This document shows positions 34,501-44,199 of a stretch of 64,000 bases of DNA, piece by piece. Position numbers and translations under genes: made by a program. The stretch is taken from the NCBI GenBank assembly GCA_022747635.1, contig JAKTNV010000089.1, positions 1 through 64,000 of the forward strand, in the 5' to 3' direction. The DNA is from Hetaerina americana. Lineage: Eukaryota; Arthropoda; Insecta; Odonata; Calopterygidae. The first letter of the stretch is position 1. Each line of letters starts with the position of its first letter. The notes beneath the pieces are model-generated. The model was not told the origin of the DNA. It worked only from the letters and a program-made list of their open reading frames with translations, and did no database searches.

Positions 34501-36008
34501 TCGAAAAATTCGGTGAGAAGCGTTTTCAGTGATTCTAAAGCTACCGCAGGTACATCCTCCAGATTGAAAAGTGAGGAAATATTTCCCCCCGGTGGTTTTT
34601 CAGGCCAGATCTCTCCTTCCTCAGAGTCGATTGTATTTAAAAGCGGATTAGTTGCTTTCTCGTGAAACCCTTCGACCTCTATGCTCGAACCTTTCTTAAT
34701 GATTTTTTCAGTAATCCCATCATTGAAAAGTAAAACAGGAGCTATTCCTTTCTCAGACACCTTCACAATTATCGGGAGGGACGTGGAACACCCTCCGAGG
34801 ATGAGTTCTTTTTGCGCTAATTTATTATTCCGGGCCCAACACATCAAGATCGACAAGGGGGGTACTTTGATATTTTCTTCAATACACAATGATTCGAAGC
34901 CACTATCTTCCCTGGAAAACTCTCCCTCTGATTTTGAGACTACGGTTCGCACCAAGGCGTCATCGGAACCACCCTTACTAAGGTTATCACACAGATTCGG
35001 AAATTCACTTCGTTCTGATGTCCCGGCGTTCGCATCGTCTGTCTCCACAATTCTGTTTTCTCTCTCTTTTACAGTCGCGGCTTTCGTCTCGACATACATA
35101 TCTGCCCCTTGATACATCTCAAAATTTTCTTGGTTAATCGGGCTTGGGAGAAATAATTTAGTGTCGCATTTTCCCATACTAGATTCTGAAGTATTCGGTG
35201 CTGAGGAAAGAAGGCGCGGAAGTTTGTATTCTTCGCAGCTTGAGATTGATGAACTATCATCAATAGAAATTCGTACTTTTTCGGAGGATTGCACTTTTGG
35301 GGGATCGGATTTTACGCGTCGCGGTTTGCACCATTCATCGGCAGTCGCAACCGTCGGATTTTCTGAAACAATGAGACGAGGCTGCTCTTTCTCTTGTGAA
35401 TAGTGTTCACATGTCACCGCGTCTGACTGACAGTCGGTTTCCTCAAATGTAATCAGATCGATGTCTAGTTGCTGTCTATTGCTGGGATGTAATTTTACGC
35501 CATGCTTGTTATTTATGATAAATTTTGAACTAGCCAAATTGATAGAGCAGCCATAATTTTTCATAAAGTCAAGTCCAATTATGCCATCATAATTTGTGGT
35601 CCCTAAATCTACGATCAACGCATCGTGCGGGTAAGACTTCCCGTCAATCATTAACGGAATATAACACTGGCCTTTTACCGGGAGAACATGACCTGAGGCG
35701 CTTTTGATGGGAGTAGCATAGGGAGAGAGACTAAGTTCCATGAATGAAAATTTCCTTTGATGGAGAATGGTGACTGCGGCGCCTGTATCCACTAGGAACC
35801 TAAGAGGTTGGCCGATCATCGTTCCTTCAAGTATCAAGCCAGCTTCGGGTGTTACAGCTAAAATCAATTCTCCCCCGACCTTGCGATCGGGGCTGACAAG
35901 TTTCCCTGCTCCGTTAACCCTTTGCTTGGGCAAGTTAACCCTTTGCTTGGGCAATCTACGGGGCGATGACCGGATTTCCGACATAGCCCGCAAATGAGTA
36001 GCGGGCAT
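31461..36008 (-). CDS. pol: pol polyprotein (protease, RT, RNase H, integrase)
   Basis: An open frame of 1,515 codons, probably entered by -1 frameshift from gag near codon 36 and not from its own ATG at 36,008. Residues 74-76 are the aspartic protease DTG. A spacer of about 300 residues follows. Reverse transcriptase covers about 495-720, with DLCTGYWQ, SFGLANAPSTF and the catalytic YLDD at 686-689. RNase H covers about 828-950, with D835, E874, D901 and D944. Integrase has an HHCC finger (H1030, H1037, C1067, C1070) and a DD35E core (D1098, D1158, E1194). The C-terminal 200 residues are Pro/Ser-rich. All catalytic residues checked are present and no internal stop occurs. Confidence 0.93.
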   Translation of the reverse strand: MPATHLRAMSEIRSSPRRLPKQRVNLPKQRVNGAGKLVSPDRKVGGELILAVTPEAGLILEGTMIGQPLRFLVDTGAAVTILHQRKFSFMELSLSPYATPIKSASGHVLPVKGQCYIPLMIDGKSYPHDALIVDLGTTNYDGIIGLDFMKNYGCSINLASSKFIINNKHGVKLHPSNRQQLDIDLITFEETDCQSDAVTCEHYSQEKEQPRLIVSENPTVATADEWCKPRRVKSDPPKVQSSEKVRISIDDSSSISSCEEYKLPRLLSSAPNTSESSMGKCDTKLFLPSPINQENFEMYQGADMYVETKAATVKERENRIVETDDANAGTSERSEFPNLCDNLSKGGSDDALVRTVVSKSEGEFSREDSGFESLCIEENIKVPPLSILMCWARNNKLAQKELILGGCSTSLPIIVKVSEKGIAPVLLFNDGITEKIIKKGSSIEVEGFHEKATNPLLNTIDSEEGEIWPEKPPGGNISSLFNLEDVPAVALESLKTLLTEFFDIFVSPTTPLGCTEIVRHTIDVGDAKPIKKAPYRVPHSQRAVLDDAIKEMLQNGVISPSTSPWSAPIILVKKKFTSNESVQHRPCIDYRALNNVTKKEVFPLPNMDEIFDQIGDKRYFSTMDLCTGYWQVEVDKNSREYTAFSTPHGHYECNRMSFGLANAPSTFLRLMNAVLGGLLGDGCVFYLDDILRYDYSWEAHISGLREIFSRLRKAKLKLKPQKCIFFRKKVKFLGHIISAEGLQPDDEKIKAIQEFPEPKNIRALQSFLGLAGYYRKFIANFADISRPLTKLLKRESQFHWGTEQSQAFEKLRCYLCTPPVLRFPDFSRKFTLTTDASNCALGGILSQEFEDGEHLIACASKQLHGAEKSYSATEVECFAVVSMVKKFRVYLLGRHFTLCTDHKPLKWLLALKEPKPRLARWVMELNEYSFDVRYRPGKDIAHSDALSRTHIVNFVETSQYEPCWDKDRIAREQRQCLELESLHTLASKHDPFYFYDDAEVLCKVNITERGAQTVICAPKAMRKHILERCHDAPLAGHCGLDKTLNIVQRHFFWVGCYSDTRLYVQNCLECKKRKAQIRSIPIQPILEATYPLEKLALDIVGPLPLSKKGNKYILTCQDYFTRYPEAVAIKDQTAQTVARAFVENIVCRHGTPKYLLTDRGANFTSNLMKNICQILKISSIFTSPYNPSAIGRLERAHQSFANVISHYVAQDHRDWDEHLNFALFVYRNTKHRVTGYSPAYLMYGRELNLPWEADVLPKQSETRDAAAYEQELLYRLKMAHNQAAEFDKQNTENEHIRNNKGLSLPQVQIGQLVLLRNMAPSPGRSRKLLSRWIGPYKVIRVRSPVTLDIENLQNGRRFIAHLRNVLPLPPDPEPIPQPNFLTEDPPSALNIPPSNSETDVATPTEAYTHQEPSSSPTRDPDLQTPYSSRPAPLLETQSPLRHPYNLRPRPGRVTQSYSPFLQWQPQHNTELAEAKGVDRSRNDLPNASIPSLRSGLQHQDAERWAKDHRRMRPPG

Positions 36009-37051
36009 TCTTTTGAATTGTGAGTTGACTCACCGCACTGAAAACATTGACGCTGAGTTGATCGGCAATAGCGAGCGATGTGCCCTGTCCGACCGCACTG
36101 ATAACATTTGCGTGGGGGAGGAGGCGGAGGACGTGGCCGCTCTGCCCTTTGCGACTCATGATTGGGCGGGTAGGATAAGTGATTGGGCTGAGCTCCTACG
36201 GTATTTACGTGTGCTGATTGTTGTCCATTCGGAACCATTACTAATGGCGTCTGTTCGTGAATGGGAGCCGGGGGGAGATAGTGTTGCGGGAGATGAGGGT
36301 TGACATGAGACGGCTGCCTAGGGAAAAGAGAGTGGATGCCACCAGCATTAGGAACTTGAATCGCATAATTTCTTAAATTCGCCTCCTCATTCAGCGCAAA
36401 CTCTTCCGCCTCCAGAATATTCTTTGGACCTCGAACCAAGACGAAACGTCCTAACTCTTCTCTTAATCCCGAAAGAAATTGAGATAAAAGTCTGTGGTCA
36501 AAGATAGCTTTCGTGGATGCTGAATTTGGGTCTGGAAAAGTTTCCCTTAATTGGCGAATGATCTTCCGAAGTCTGGTGGAGAACTCACTGACGGGTTCAA
36601 GCGGGCGCTGCACGCAAGTTGTAAACATACGCTCTAGCGAGATGGGAGAAATTCGAACTGAAAATCTGCGCTTAAGACAAGAGGAAAAATTTTCAAAGTT
36701 GTCCACTATATGTGGGTTAGTGGTAACGTATTCCGCTGCAGAGCCACTGAGACGCAATCGCGCCACGCACAAGGTTTGGGCCTCCGTCCAAGCATTAAGA
36801 TGACTTGTGATTTTCAAACATTCCAAGAAATTACTTACGGACGATTCGTCGTCCCCGCTAAAATTTGGAATAAGATATGCTTGACTCCCGATTGTCGTGG
36901 CGTATTGTGTGGGTGCACCGGAGGTCGAAGTAGTGTCGGTGATGGTATTAACGGTCGGCGTAAACTCCACAAAAGGATTTAGGTGCAATGGGTAAGTTGG
37001 GAAAAGAGGGAGGTCTGAAGGACACGAGTGAAAAGGATTGTAAGACGCCAT
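35864..37051 (-). CDS. gag: gag polyprotein with three zinc knuckles
   Basis: A 395-residue ATG-initiated frame forms the virus-like particle shell and packages element RNA. Residues 1-60 are Pro/Thr-rich. Residues 60-235 match the retrotransposon Gag capsid pattern, with a helical stretch ending in a QFLSGLR motif. Residues 236-312 are a Pro/His-rich linker ending in a proline run. Three CX2CX4HX4C knuckles follow at 316-329, 336-349 and 354-367. The frame overlaps pol by 145 nt. A 21-bp tandem duplication near the end (35,913-35,954) repeats seven residues in both frames. Confidence 0.9.
   Translation of the reverse strand: MASYNPFHSCPSDLPLFPTYPLHLNPFVEFTPTVNTITDTTSTSGAPTQYATTIGSQAYLIPNFSGDDESSVSNFLECLKITSHLNAWTEAQTLCVARLRLSGSAAEYVTTNPHIVDNFENFSSCLKRRFSVRISPISLERMFTTCVQRPLEPVSEFSTRLRKIIRQLRETFPDPNSASTKAIFDHRLLSQFLSGLREELGRFVLVRGPKNILEAEEFALNEEANLRNYAIQVPNAGGIHSLFPRQPSHVNPHLPQHYLPPAPIHEQTPLVMVPNGQQSAHVNTVGAQPNHLSYPPNHESQRAERPRPPPPPPRKCYQCGRTGHIARYCRSTQRQCFQCGESTHNSKECPLLICGLCRKSGHRPVDCPSKGLTCPSKGLTEQGNLSAPIARSGEN
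35873..35906 (-). promoter_or_regulatory. Programmed -1 frameshift signal (gag to pol)
   Basis: The heptamer G GGA AAC (35,906-35,900) sits in the exact X XXY YYZ register of gag codons 383-384, and slipping back one base enters the pol frame. A 7-nt spacer follows. Then comes a hairpin with a perfect 6-bp stem, CCCCGA (35,892-35,887) with TCGGGG (35,878-35,873), and an 8-nt loop. Heptamer type, spacer length and GC-rich stem all match known retroviral -1 sites. Confidence 0.8.
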
Positions 37052-37281
37052 GACAGCAATTGCTTAACCCACAATGACAAAAACGTTATAACTTATTATA
37101 AGGTGATAAACCTAAGGTAGTCTGAATCTGGTGCCCGAAAGGCATGGTAGCGTGCTGGTAAGAAGGATAGCATTCTTACAGCAAAAATCAGTTAATTGAA
37201 AGTTTAACTGTTAAAATTCCGTTCGGGTGCGATCCATCCGTATTGAATGCAAAATTCCCTGAAATGTTCGTTCCTCAAACA

Positions 37282-37293
37282 CACCTGACACCA
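37282..37293 (-). other. tRNA primer-binding site
   Basis: TGGTGTCAGGTG on the minus strand lies 5 nt inside the LTR edge. The first nine bases match the 3' end of leucine tRNAs (CTGACACCA), and the match weakens after that. tRNA-Leu priming is inferred. Confidence 0.55.
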
Positions 37294-37298
37294 ATTAA

Positions 37299-37374
37299 TG
37301 TCGTCGGGGACATTAAGTGAAGAAGAACCACCACTCTTTGGTTGGACGTATTTATTGGTACTTACAACAATGCA
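37299..37374 (-). repeat. 5' LTR, truncated to its final 76 bp
   Basis: It matches 29,399-29,474 with a few differences (AAGTGAAGAAG against AAGGGAGGAAG) and stops at 37,374. About 550 bp, including the whole promoter, is missing. Confidence 0.85.
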
Positions 37375-37497
37375 CATTTAGGCACATTTATAGTAGATAG
37401 GAAAAGCAGTTCCTGAAACACGCCATCTTGGATTTTCTGGAGGGGTGTTCCTAACCCGGGCGTGTACGTTTTCCTACGATTGGCCGGTTACTATTAG
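37375..37497 (-). repeat. Remnant of the tandem array (B edge plus A' arm)
   Basis: From GGCACATTTATAG this matches the long-form B edge followed by about 100 bp of A', with the CACCCCTCC-type allele, ending at ACTATTA before unrelated DNA. It shows that the array once continued past the retrotransposon. Confidence 0.85.
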
Positions 37498-39470
37498 GCC
37501 CTGTAGGTGAGGAAAAGGGATTTTTGGTGAAATCATAAGGATCCAGGTAAAATGGATTGAAATCATACTGATAGGCAGTGGTAGGTTGAAGAGTGTAATA
37601 GAAGGGAAAATTTTGGCAAACGAGGAAAGGGTATGAAGTGGATAGGGGTATTTGGCGGGATGAAGGGAGGAAGGGAGTACGCAGGGATGATGTGGGACTC
37701 ATAGATAAGGATATTTTGACGTTTTTTTAGAAGAAACGAATAACTTATTCGGCAGTTTGGTCCTTCAAATTCCACATTAACTGGTAGATTCCTTAATAAC
37801 CGTAGTATTTTCTTGTGAGGAAATTGATAGTACGATTATTTAGGAAACTGAAAGGATTATCATAGTAGCTCATTCTCAAAGAAGATTTGGCGGAAATATA
37901 TAAAAAATCTTCGCATAAACGAGGATTTCCTAGTTGATCATTAAGTTTAGATTTACTTTTATATTTAGTTACTGTGTGAGAATCTTCTAAATTTCTTTTC
38001 GATCCACGTCTTGCACGTCTTACCCTGAGAAATATATCCTTAGGGAATGCGGTTTTTCGTAAGCTCCTCGGAATTCTACATAAGTTCAGCGCAGCCTTTA
38101 GAGAAGGTCTTACATTCCATCGTTATTTACTGTTAGTCTATCGTTTTGGATGGATAGATAAGGTCTGACGCAAAGGTAGTAGGACTGAGTAGATAAAAAA
38201 TGTTTACTGTCAGAAATGATACTGTTAGTCATAATTCTTCGATTAATTCCTGTGTGCGTCCACACACCGCTGACAGCGGGTTTTCCATGCCCCATACGCC
38301 TTCTGGAAGGGGTCGATCGGAATGACCTCGTGACGGCCTGTTGTTACCTTTTACACACGTAATACCGTTTAATTTATATTCACTGCCTAACAAGGCACCG
38401 TATAAAAGTACTCTTCTTTGAATCCTTTTCTGCCACGATGCAACTCGTAATATTGCTATTGCTCCACACGCTCCCAGTTCTTCGGCCCAAATTTCTCCCT
38501 TGAGTATCTTCAACATTAGATTCCCCATGATTGGTCTGCGTGCACTTTTCTTTCCTCATTTTCATCCCAACAACCCTCTTTCCACCTGTACTATCCTTTA
38601 CCCGCGTTATTAGTAGGTCTTTGTTCATCTTCTACCATTTTATTATCACGTATGTTACGATTTAAACAAAAATCGTTAACGCCCTAAATAATTTAGTTTA
38701 TCCGCAATTGATATTATCCGATACTTACTTTTTCGTACCGTTTAATAGACTCAATTTTAATGAAATATTTATCAATTTCGCTTCTTATTGAGCGTGATGA
38801 CCTGTATCATAATTTTCACCTTGAAACTCATTTCCTAGCGTCAGTTGAAATTATTCCTTGAACCTCAAAAGTAAATTATGAATTACTCAGCAACATTCAA
38901 CATAATGACCCCTAAATACGACAGTTTACACGAAAATATAAATCACACCTACATCTAAGGGGAGGCAATATACACCTAGGCTTACATTTGTTCTGAAACC
39001 AAAACTCATTTCCAAAAACATATCCACCTGATTACGATACGCAGCATAATGGTCATGTGAAGTAACAAATCTTTATGAGGAAGTGCAGTTTCTTTCTCTA
39101 CCTTCACCCAAAAACATCTGCAAAGCAATTAATTCATAAGCCAAACCAATCCTGACCTACTCTTTCCGTTTAGTAAATGAGTCACTCGGATCTGGAAGAC
39201 AAACTGACTAAACAACGAAAAAGCGTACAAATGCCATCGATTAGGAGAATATATAGAACACGCGAAAGTCGGATGCCAAATTCTTTATTGAACAGAATGA
39301 ACTGACACAACGTCGAAAATAATAGAACGAGAAATAACAGTCAAGGATCAACTATTTACAACCTCTTATCCGTACTACAGCTTTACTCGTAAAAGCACCC
39401 TAGAAAATGATAAATGCACACCCTTCTGCTGGGCTAGAACACTAAAAGTACCGATGAAAAATTGCTGAGA
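37498..39470. other. No identifiable gene
   Basis: AT-rich DNA with stops in all frames. An 83-codon Pro/Phe-rich minus-strand frame at 37,451-37,702 runs into the array remnant and is not convincing. Two overlapping minus-strand frames at 38,229-38,628 show no recognisable motif. Confidence 0.6.
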
Positions 39471-39479
39471 CCATCACAT

Positions 39480-40370
39480 ACCGTCACATATGTTAAGGAA
39501 ACCATTGATTTCAAATGGGATGATAAAGAAGATAGAAGAAAGAAGGAAATAGATGAATGTCGACTGTGTTACGAGGAAGAAAGCACTCGTACAATGAGTT
39601 GAATAATACACTGAGACGGGAAACGAATGGTGAGAAATAAGCGTGGTGGAAGACGTTGGGCGATATATGGAAAGTTGGTGAAGAAAGGGTGTAAATGGCT
39701 AGCTATACGAGTACAGGAAATTTAGAGCACTGTCAGGACCTAAGAAGGGAAAAATCGTGTAAACAATTGATGATAAGTCAAGAAAACTATTAATTACACC
39801 AAAATAGATTCAAGAGATTTGAAAGGAATTGATACGTTGAGGAACTATATTAAGAAGACCTGCAAGGTTAGACAAAGAAAGAAAATATGACGGTGAAGAT
39901 TAAAGCTTTGCTCCAGACATACTTGATGCCGGGATTGATAGGGCACCGAGGGAGCTTCAATCAATTTAGGCCGTGGGGACAGGAAATATGTCCGCGGGAC
40001 TACTTAGGAGTTAAGTAAAGCGATGGACGGGAGAGTTGTATGGACTAATTCCTATTTGCGTGTTAAAATTAGCATTTGTGAAGGGGGACTATGGCCGGAA
40101 ATGTTTCACAGACCAGTGCCAATTACAAAACGAGGGAAAGGCAGCCATATATGAGGACTACAGTTTGCAATAAGTTTGATATCGTTCGTAGCTAAATAGG
40201 CACTCAGGACCTTAAATAAGAGATAGGAAAAGACGGACGAGAGGACGGAAAATGATTTTTGGGGGATGATCAGTTTGGATTCAGGAAGCGGAGAGGAACG
40301 CGTGATGCCATAGAAGTTATGAGGTCACTAAAGAGAGGGGCATGGCCCATCAGGATCTATTTTTTTCTTC
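39480..40370 (+). pseudogene. LINE fragment: linker and N-terminal half of reverse transcriptase
   Basis: Broken plus-strand frames give LINE RT hallmarks: an EGGLWPEMF-like block near 40,075, an ISLIS-like block near 40,170, and DQFGFRKRRGTRDAI near 40,270-40,310, the signature before the RT palm. Stops and frame changes are frequent. It is one of several copies of a non-LTR retrotransposon family whose clade is not assigned. Confidence 0.7.
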
Positions 40371-41130
40371 ATAGATGGCGGGAAGGCGTGTTATAGAGTC
40401 GATTGTGGAATCAATGATTGTACTTGTATCGCATGAAATAGAAGTAAAGTGGGGGGATAGGTGACTTATCGCCAAATTATACGTCTCTGACAGCACAGAG
40501 GCAAAATAATTACCAAAAGTAACCACCAAGAAAATGAACGCATTTAATTTAATTAGATAGCCGCTTAAATTCACTTCAGTAATCTTTGTTCAATAAAAAA
40601 AATCCCGAACTCATTCCAAAAATGGCGGTCGTGACTTGTTGTGTGAGATACAGAAACATTATTCCATTTGAAATCCGGCTGAAACTGTTTTTTCCAGTAA
40701 CACAAGACCGCGAATGGGATAAGTAAAAAAAAACTAGAAGCCTTGGATTGGGAGGGCGTAAATCTAACGACTTAGTTTATCATAGAATTTTATAAGTTAC
40801 TTGGATGTTGCCGCCGCACAAAACCTTTCATGTGGTCCACAATTCCATAGGACATATTGGCCAGGCTTTAAGAACATAAGTTGAATTAGACGGGTTGTAG
40901 GAAAATGTTATGAAAAAATAAGGGAACGCTATTCCTTCGCTTTAGTTTGGCCACATTTGGAATTCGCGGCAAATATTTTGAGCCTATGGGAGAAAACGTT
41001 ATGTAAGAGATTGAAGAATGTTAAAAATAATCTGCTATGTATTTGAATATTGCCACGAGAGGAGATTATGCGTGGCAGTTCGGAGAAATCGTGTCGGGAG
41101 CCTCTTTTGTGTTCAATTATGGTCGATGAA
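40371..41130 (+). other. Decayed sequence with a possible second LINE scrap
   Basis: Mostly unrecognisable. Near 40,930-41,030 the plus strand reads like the PHLEYA...SPW block of CR1/Jockey-type LINE C-termini (LVWPHLEFAANI), which is not part of the surrounding family. The identification is weak. Confidence 0.35.
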
Positions 41131-41204
41131 AAGTCAGGATGAGTAGTGGTAGGAAGAAGGGCAAGGCAGGGGTGTCCGTTATCAACCTTGCTCTTCACCT
41201 TATA

Positions 41205-42522
41205 CGAGGTCTGTTCAAAAAGTATCACGAATTTTCAAATTCCGCGGGTTACGTATATTTAATTTTTGATTTTTTTGTGGCATTATATGGTACTAATCTC
41301 TCACTTATACCGAAATGTTCGGTCATTTTGAATGTTCAGTTAATTGTTGATAGCTGTTTTGCTTGTACGTATTAAGGCTTGTCTTCGACTTTTTTCCTGT
41401 TCCAAAAAATGGATTAAAAAATATGTATCAAATCTTGTGTGAAAAACGAAATTAAGTGCACGAACGCATTCCAAATGTTGACCATGGTATATGGAGAAGC
41501 TACCTTTGACCGAAGCAACGTTTATCGGTGGTACAAAATGTTCTTAGAGGGCCGAGAAAATGTGAACGACGAGAAGCGTGCCGGATGCCCGAGCACGTCA
41601 ACAACAGGCGGAAACATTGATGAAGTGAAGAAAATGGTATTCGCCAATCGTCGAATCACCGTTAGAGAAGTTGCTGATGACCTAAATGTATCGATTAGCT
41701 CGTACCATTCGATTTTTACCAATGATTTGTGCATGACAAGGGTCGCCGCGAAATTCGTACCAAAATTGCTCAATTTTGACCAAAAACAGCAACGCATTAA
41801 CATTTCCAATGAGGTGTTGGATTCTCTCCGCGATCACACAAATTCTCTCCAGTGGGTCATAACTGGTGACGAATTATAGGATTATGGTTATGAAGTGGAA
41901 ACTAAAGCTCAATCATCCCAATGAAAGCTGCAGCACGAGCCAAGACCGAAAAAAGCGCGCCAAGTTCGGTCGAATGTGATAGTTTTGCTTTCAGTTTTCT
42001 TCGATTGCAGGAGCGTGGTGGATCATGAGTTCTTGCCATAGGGTAGACCGGTGAATAAGGATTATTACCTGCAAGTCATGCGCAATTTGCGCGAAGCAAT
42101 CCGCCACAAACGCCCGGATTTGTGGAAGAACAAAAATTGGCCTTTGCACCATGACAACGCCCCTGCTCACACATCGTTACTTGTGCGCTGATTTTTGGTC
42201 AAAAAAAACACACTAATGATGCCGCAGCTACCGTCTTCCCCAGATCTAGCCCCCAGTGACTTTTTCCTGTTCCCGAAACTGAAGATGCCCATGAAAGGAC
42301 GACGCTATTCTACGATTGACGAGATAAAGACTGCATCGAAGGAGGAGCTGAGCAAGATCAAAAAATGATTTTTTGAAGTGTTGCGAGGGTTGGAAAAAAC
42401 GATGGCACAAGTGTATAATATCTAATGGTGATTACTTAGAAGGGGACGAACTAGATATTCATTTATAAATAAATAGTTTTTGAAAGAACTAAAGAGTCGC
42501 GATACTTTTTAAACAGACCTAG
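41205..42522 (+). mobile_element. mariner element, 1,318 bp, complete ends
   Basis: Imperfect terminal inverted repeats begin CGAGGTCTGTTCAAAAAG (left) and CTAGGTCTGTTTAAAAAG (right, inverted). They are flanked by a duplicated TA (41,203-41,204 and 42,523-42,524). The length is typical of mariner. It is inserted in a LINE reverse-transcriptase gene. Confidence 0.93.
41409..42425 (+). pseudogene. mariner transposase, inactivated by in-frame stops
   Basis: A single reading frame can be followed from ATG 41,409 to TAA 42,423-42,425 without an indel, but it contains several in-frame TAG, TGA and TAA codons. It has the helix-turn-helix region (RITVREVADDLN near 41,660), the first catalytic D in ITGDE (near 41,870), the second in HHDNAPAH (near 42,150) and the third in APSD, 34 residues later, the DD34D signature. 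The damage is point mutation only, which suggests moderate age. Confidence 0.92.
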
Positions 42523-43330
42523 TACATGTAAATGAAAGAGGCATGGGAAGAACAAGGGATAGGAACGAAAATTGGTGAGTAGAAGAACTGGAGATAGAAA
42601 TGAGTGTCATTGGAAAAGTAATTAAATCAGATTTGCGGAGGATCTGGCTTTATTCAGCCAGTCAGCGAAGTGGTTACAAGTATTGCCGGGTGGCTTATAA
42701 AGTCAGTATGATTGGCATGGGATAGGAAGCAATGTTAGCAAAGGAAAGCTTAGGTGGTTTTCGAGAAAGAGGCTAATTCAAGGAGGAAATCTAATTCAAA
42801 AATTAAAATAGGAGTTGAGGAACTAGATCAGTTGGAACAGTTTGCATACCTCGGAAGTTTATTGGATCAAAATGGTTAAAGTTGTTGGAATTTAAGGAGA
42901 TGCGTTAGTCAAAGCAGCTTTCACAAGGAGGAATGAATTGATGACAGGGAGGTTGAGTAAGGAAGTTAAGAAAAGACTCGTTTGCGACTTTGATACTTAT
43001 CGTGGTTTTGTACGGGGTGGAAACATGGTCGTTGGAGCAAGTCAATGAGCGTAGATAGAAGGCTTTTGAAATGTGGGTGCGGAGAAGGGAAGAGGAGATG
43101 AAATGGATGGAAAGTTGGACAAATTTTGAGTCATGGTGGAAGAGAAGAGAGGATTGTTGGGCGAACTTCAAAGGAAGCAGGAAATATGGATGCAGAAATT
43201 TTTTTTATTTTCGAAGGGATGTTGAAGACGGTGATTTTGGGGAAGGACATTAGGCAAGTGAGGAAGGGGTAGGAATCAGATATGCATATTGGATGGAATG
43301 TAGGATGGAATTATGTGGAATTGAGGAATA

Positions 43331-43560
43331 AATATAGCGATGAGTGTCAGGTTATTTTAGTTACAAAAGGCAAGGAAATGATCGTTGTATCGTTGCGCCC
43401 ATCTAAAACTAACCTTCCATCGTAGAATGACCCTTGTTTTGACCCTTGATGTATCGGTTCCTTAAAATTATCCACATCACCTTGAAGATATGAAAATAAT
43501 AACGACGCAGTGTCCATGTATCGTCATATCGTACAGGCTTAACTTCAGCCGCACGACCCG
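43331..43560. other. No identifiable feature
   Basis: A short AT-rich stretch between a LINE end and a tRNA-like SINE; nothing recognised. Confidence 0.5.
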
Positions 43561-43665
43561 CTAGGCTACCATGCTAGTCTCCAGAAACATCCAACCGGAT
43601 TTAAACTGGAGACCCGCCAGTCGGAAGCCGAGTGCCCTAACCATTAGGTCACCACATCGCTAGCG
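43560..43665 (-). mobile_element. tRNA-derived SINE-like head
   Basis: On the minus strand from about 43,660 the sequence has a box A (TGACCTAATGGTTAGGGCA), an anticodon-like arm and a degenerate box B (GTTTAAATCC near 43,598-43,607). The arrangement resembles arginine tRNAs, but the arms mispair and no acceptor stem closes, so it is a SINE head or tRNA pseudogene and not a working tRNA. Confidence 0.5.
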
Positions 43666-43729
43666 AACAGTCGCGGGTGTCAATCTTGAACGTCCTGTCG
43701 ATGAGATGCTAATCGGCGTCCTTTCAAAT

Positions 43730-44190
43730 ATTTCTCTCTATGCAGCGGATGGGTTGCTGGACGCCCTTCCCCAAAAAATATTACTTTCGGTGGGAAATGA
43801 CGCCACTCCCCCTCCCCCCTTTAACTCGACGTGAGCGTTGGGCGTGTGTGGAAATTCCCTTTGCTGGTCTCGAGACAACGGGAGGAGGGAGGCCAAGGAC
43901 TTGACTATACTCCCCTCTCTGCCTAGTCCCAAACCGTGAGTGGAATGGCCAAGAGCCTTTTCTCATTCTTACGGGACGGCACGAAGCCTCTGGCGGCTGG
44001 CTCTCTGTGGGCCACTCCCTAAACGCCAGGCCGCGAGGCGGAATGCCAACGACTGCGCACTCCGGTCACGCGCGTTGACGCACGCCGCCGCCGCGGCTCT
44101 GACTCCCATCCCCACTCGCCTCCTCCCCTTGCCACCGAACAAGCCCACCTTACGATACGAAGCCTGGTTTAATAAATGGTCACCTGCTAC
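43730..44190. other. GC- and CpG-rich island
   Basis: A stretch clearly richer in G+C and CpG than the DNA around it, most so at 44,020-44,100. Open frames of 60-86 codons exist on both strands, as expected from base composition alone. It could be a promoter-type island or part of a repeat. Confidence 0.4.
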
Positions 44191-44199
44191 CCTGAATTG

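Larger units (their letters stand above)
29399..37374 (-). mobile_element. Gypsy-like LTR retrotransposon with env remnant
   Basis: The element runs from 37,374 to 29,399 on the minus strand. In its own orientation it has the last 76 bp of the 5' LTR, a primer-binding site, gag, pol in the -1 frame, a degenerate env region, a polypurine tract and a complete 3' LTR. The protease-RT-RNase H-integrase order and the env resembling insect errantiviruses place it in the Ty3/gypsy (Metaviridae) group. gag and pol are open throughout, so the coding part is young. The missing 5' LTR promoter and broken env make this copy unlikely to move by itself. It lies in segment C of the array. Confidence 0.92.
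41131..43330 (+). pseudogene. LINE fragment: RT palm and C-terminus, split by a mariner
   Basis: The RT block RQGCPLS-like (near 41,160) leads to the mariner's TA. The LINE resumes at 42,523 with the tyrosine/KEAW block, then the region after the catalytic aspartates, the EQF(A)YLGS-like block near 42,835 and the FEMW block near 43,065. Many stops are present. It is the same family as the fragments near 46, 49, 56, 57 and 60 kb. Confidence 0.75.

Noticed and set aside
38229..38628. Two overlapping minus-strand frames of 82 and 99 codons
   Set aside because: No recognisable domain, and two frames cover the same DNA; chance cannot be excluded.
43593..43660. Functional tRNA gene
   Set aside because: The acceptor and T arms do not pair properly and box B is degenerate.
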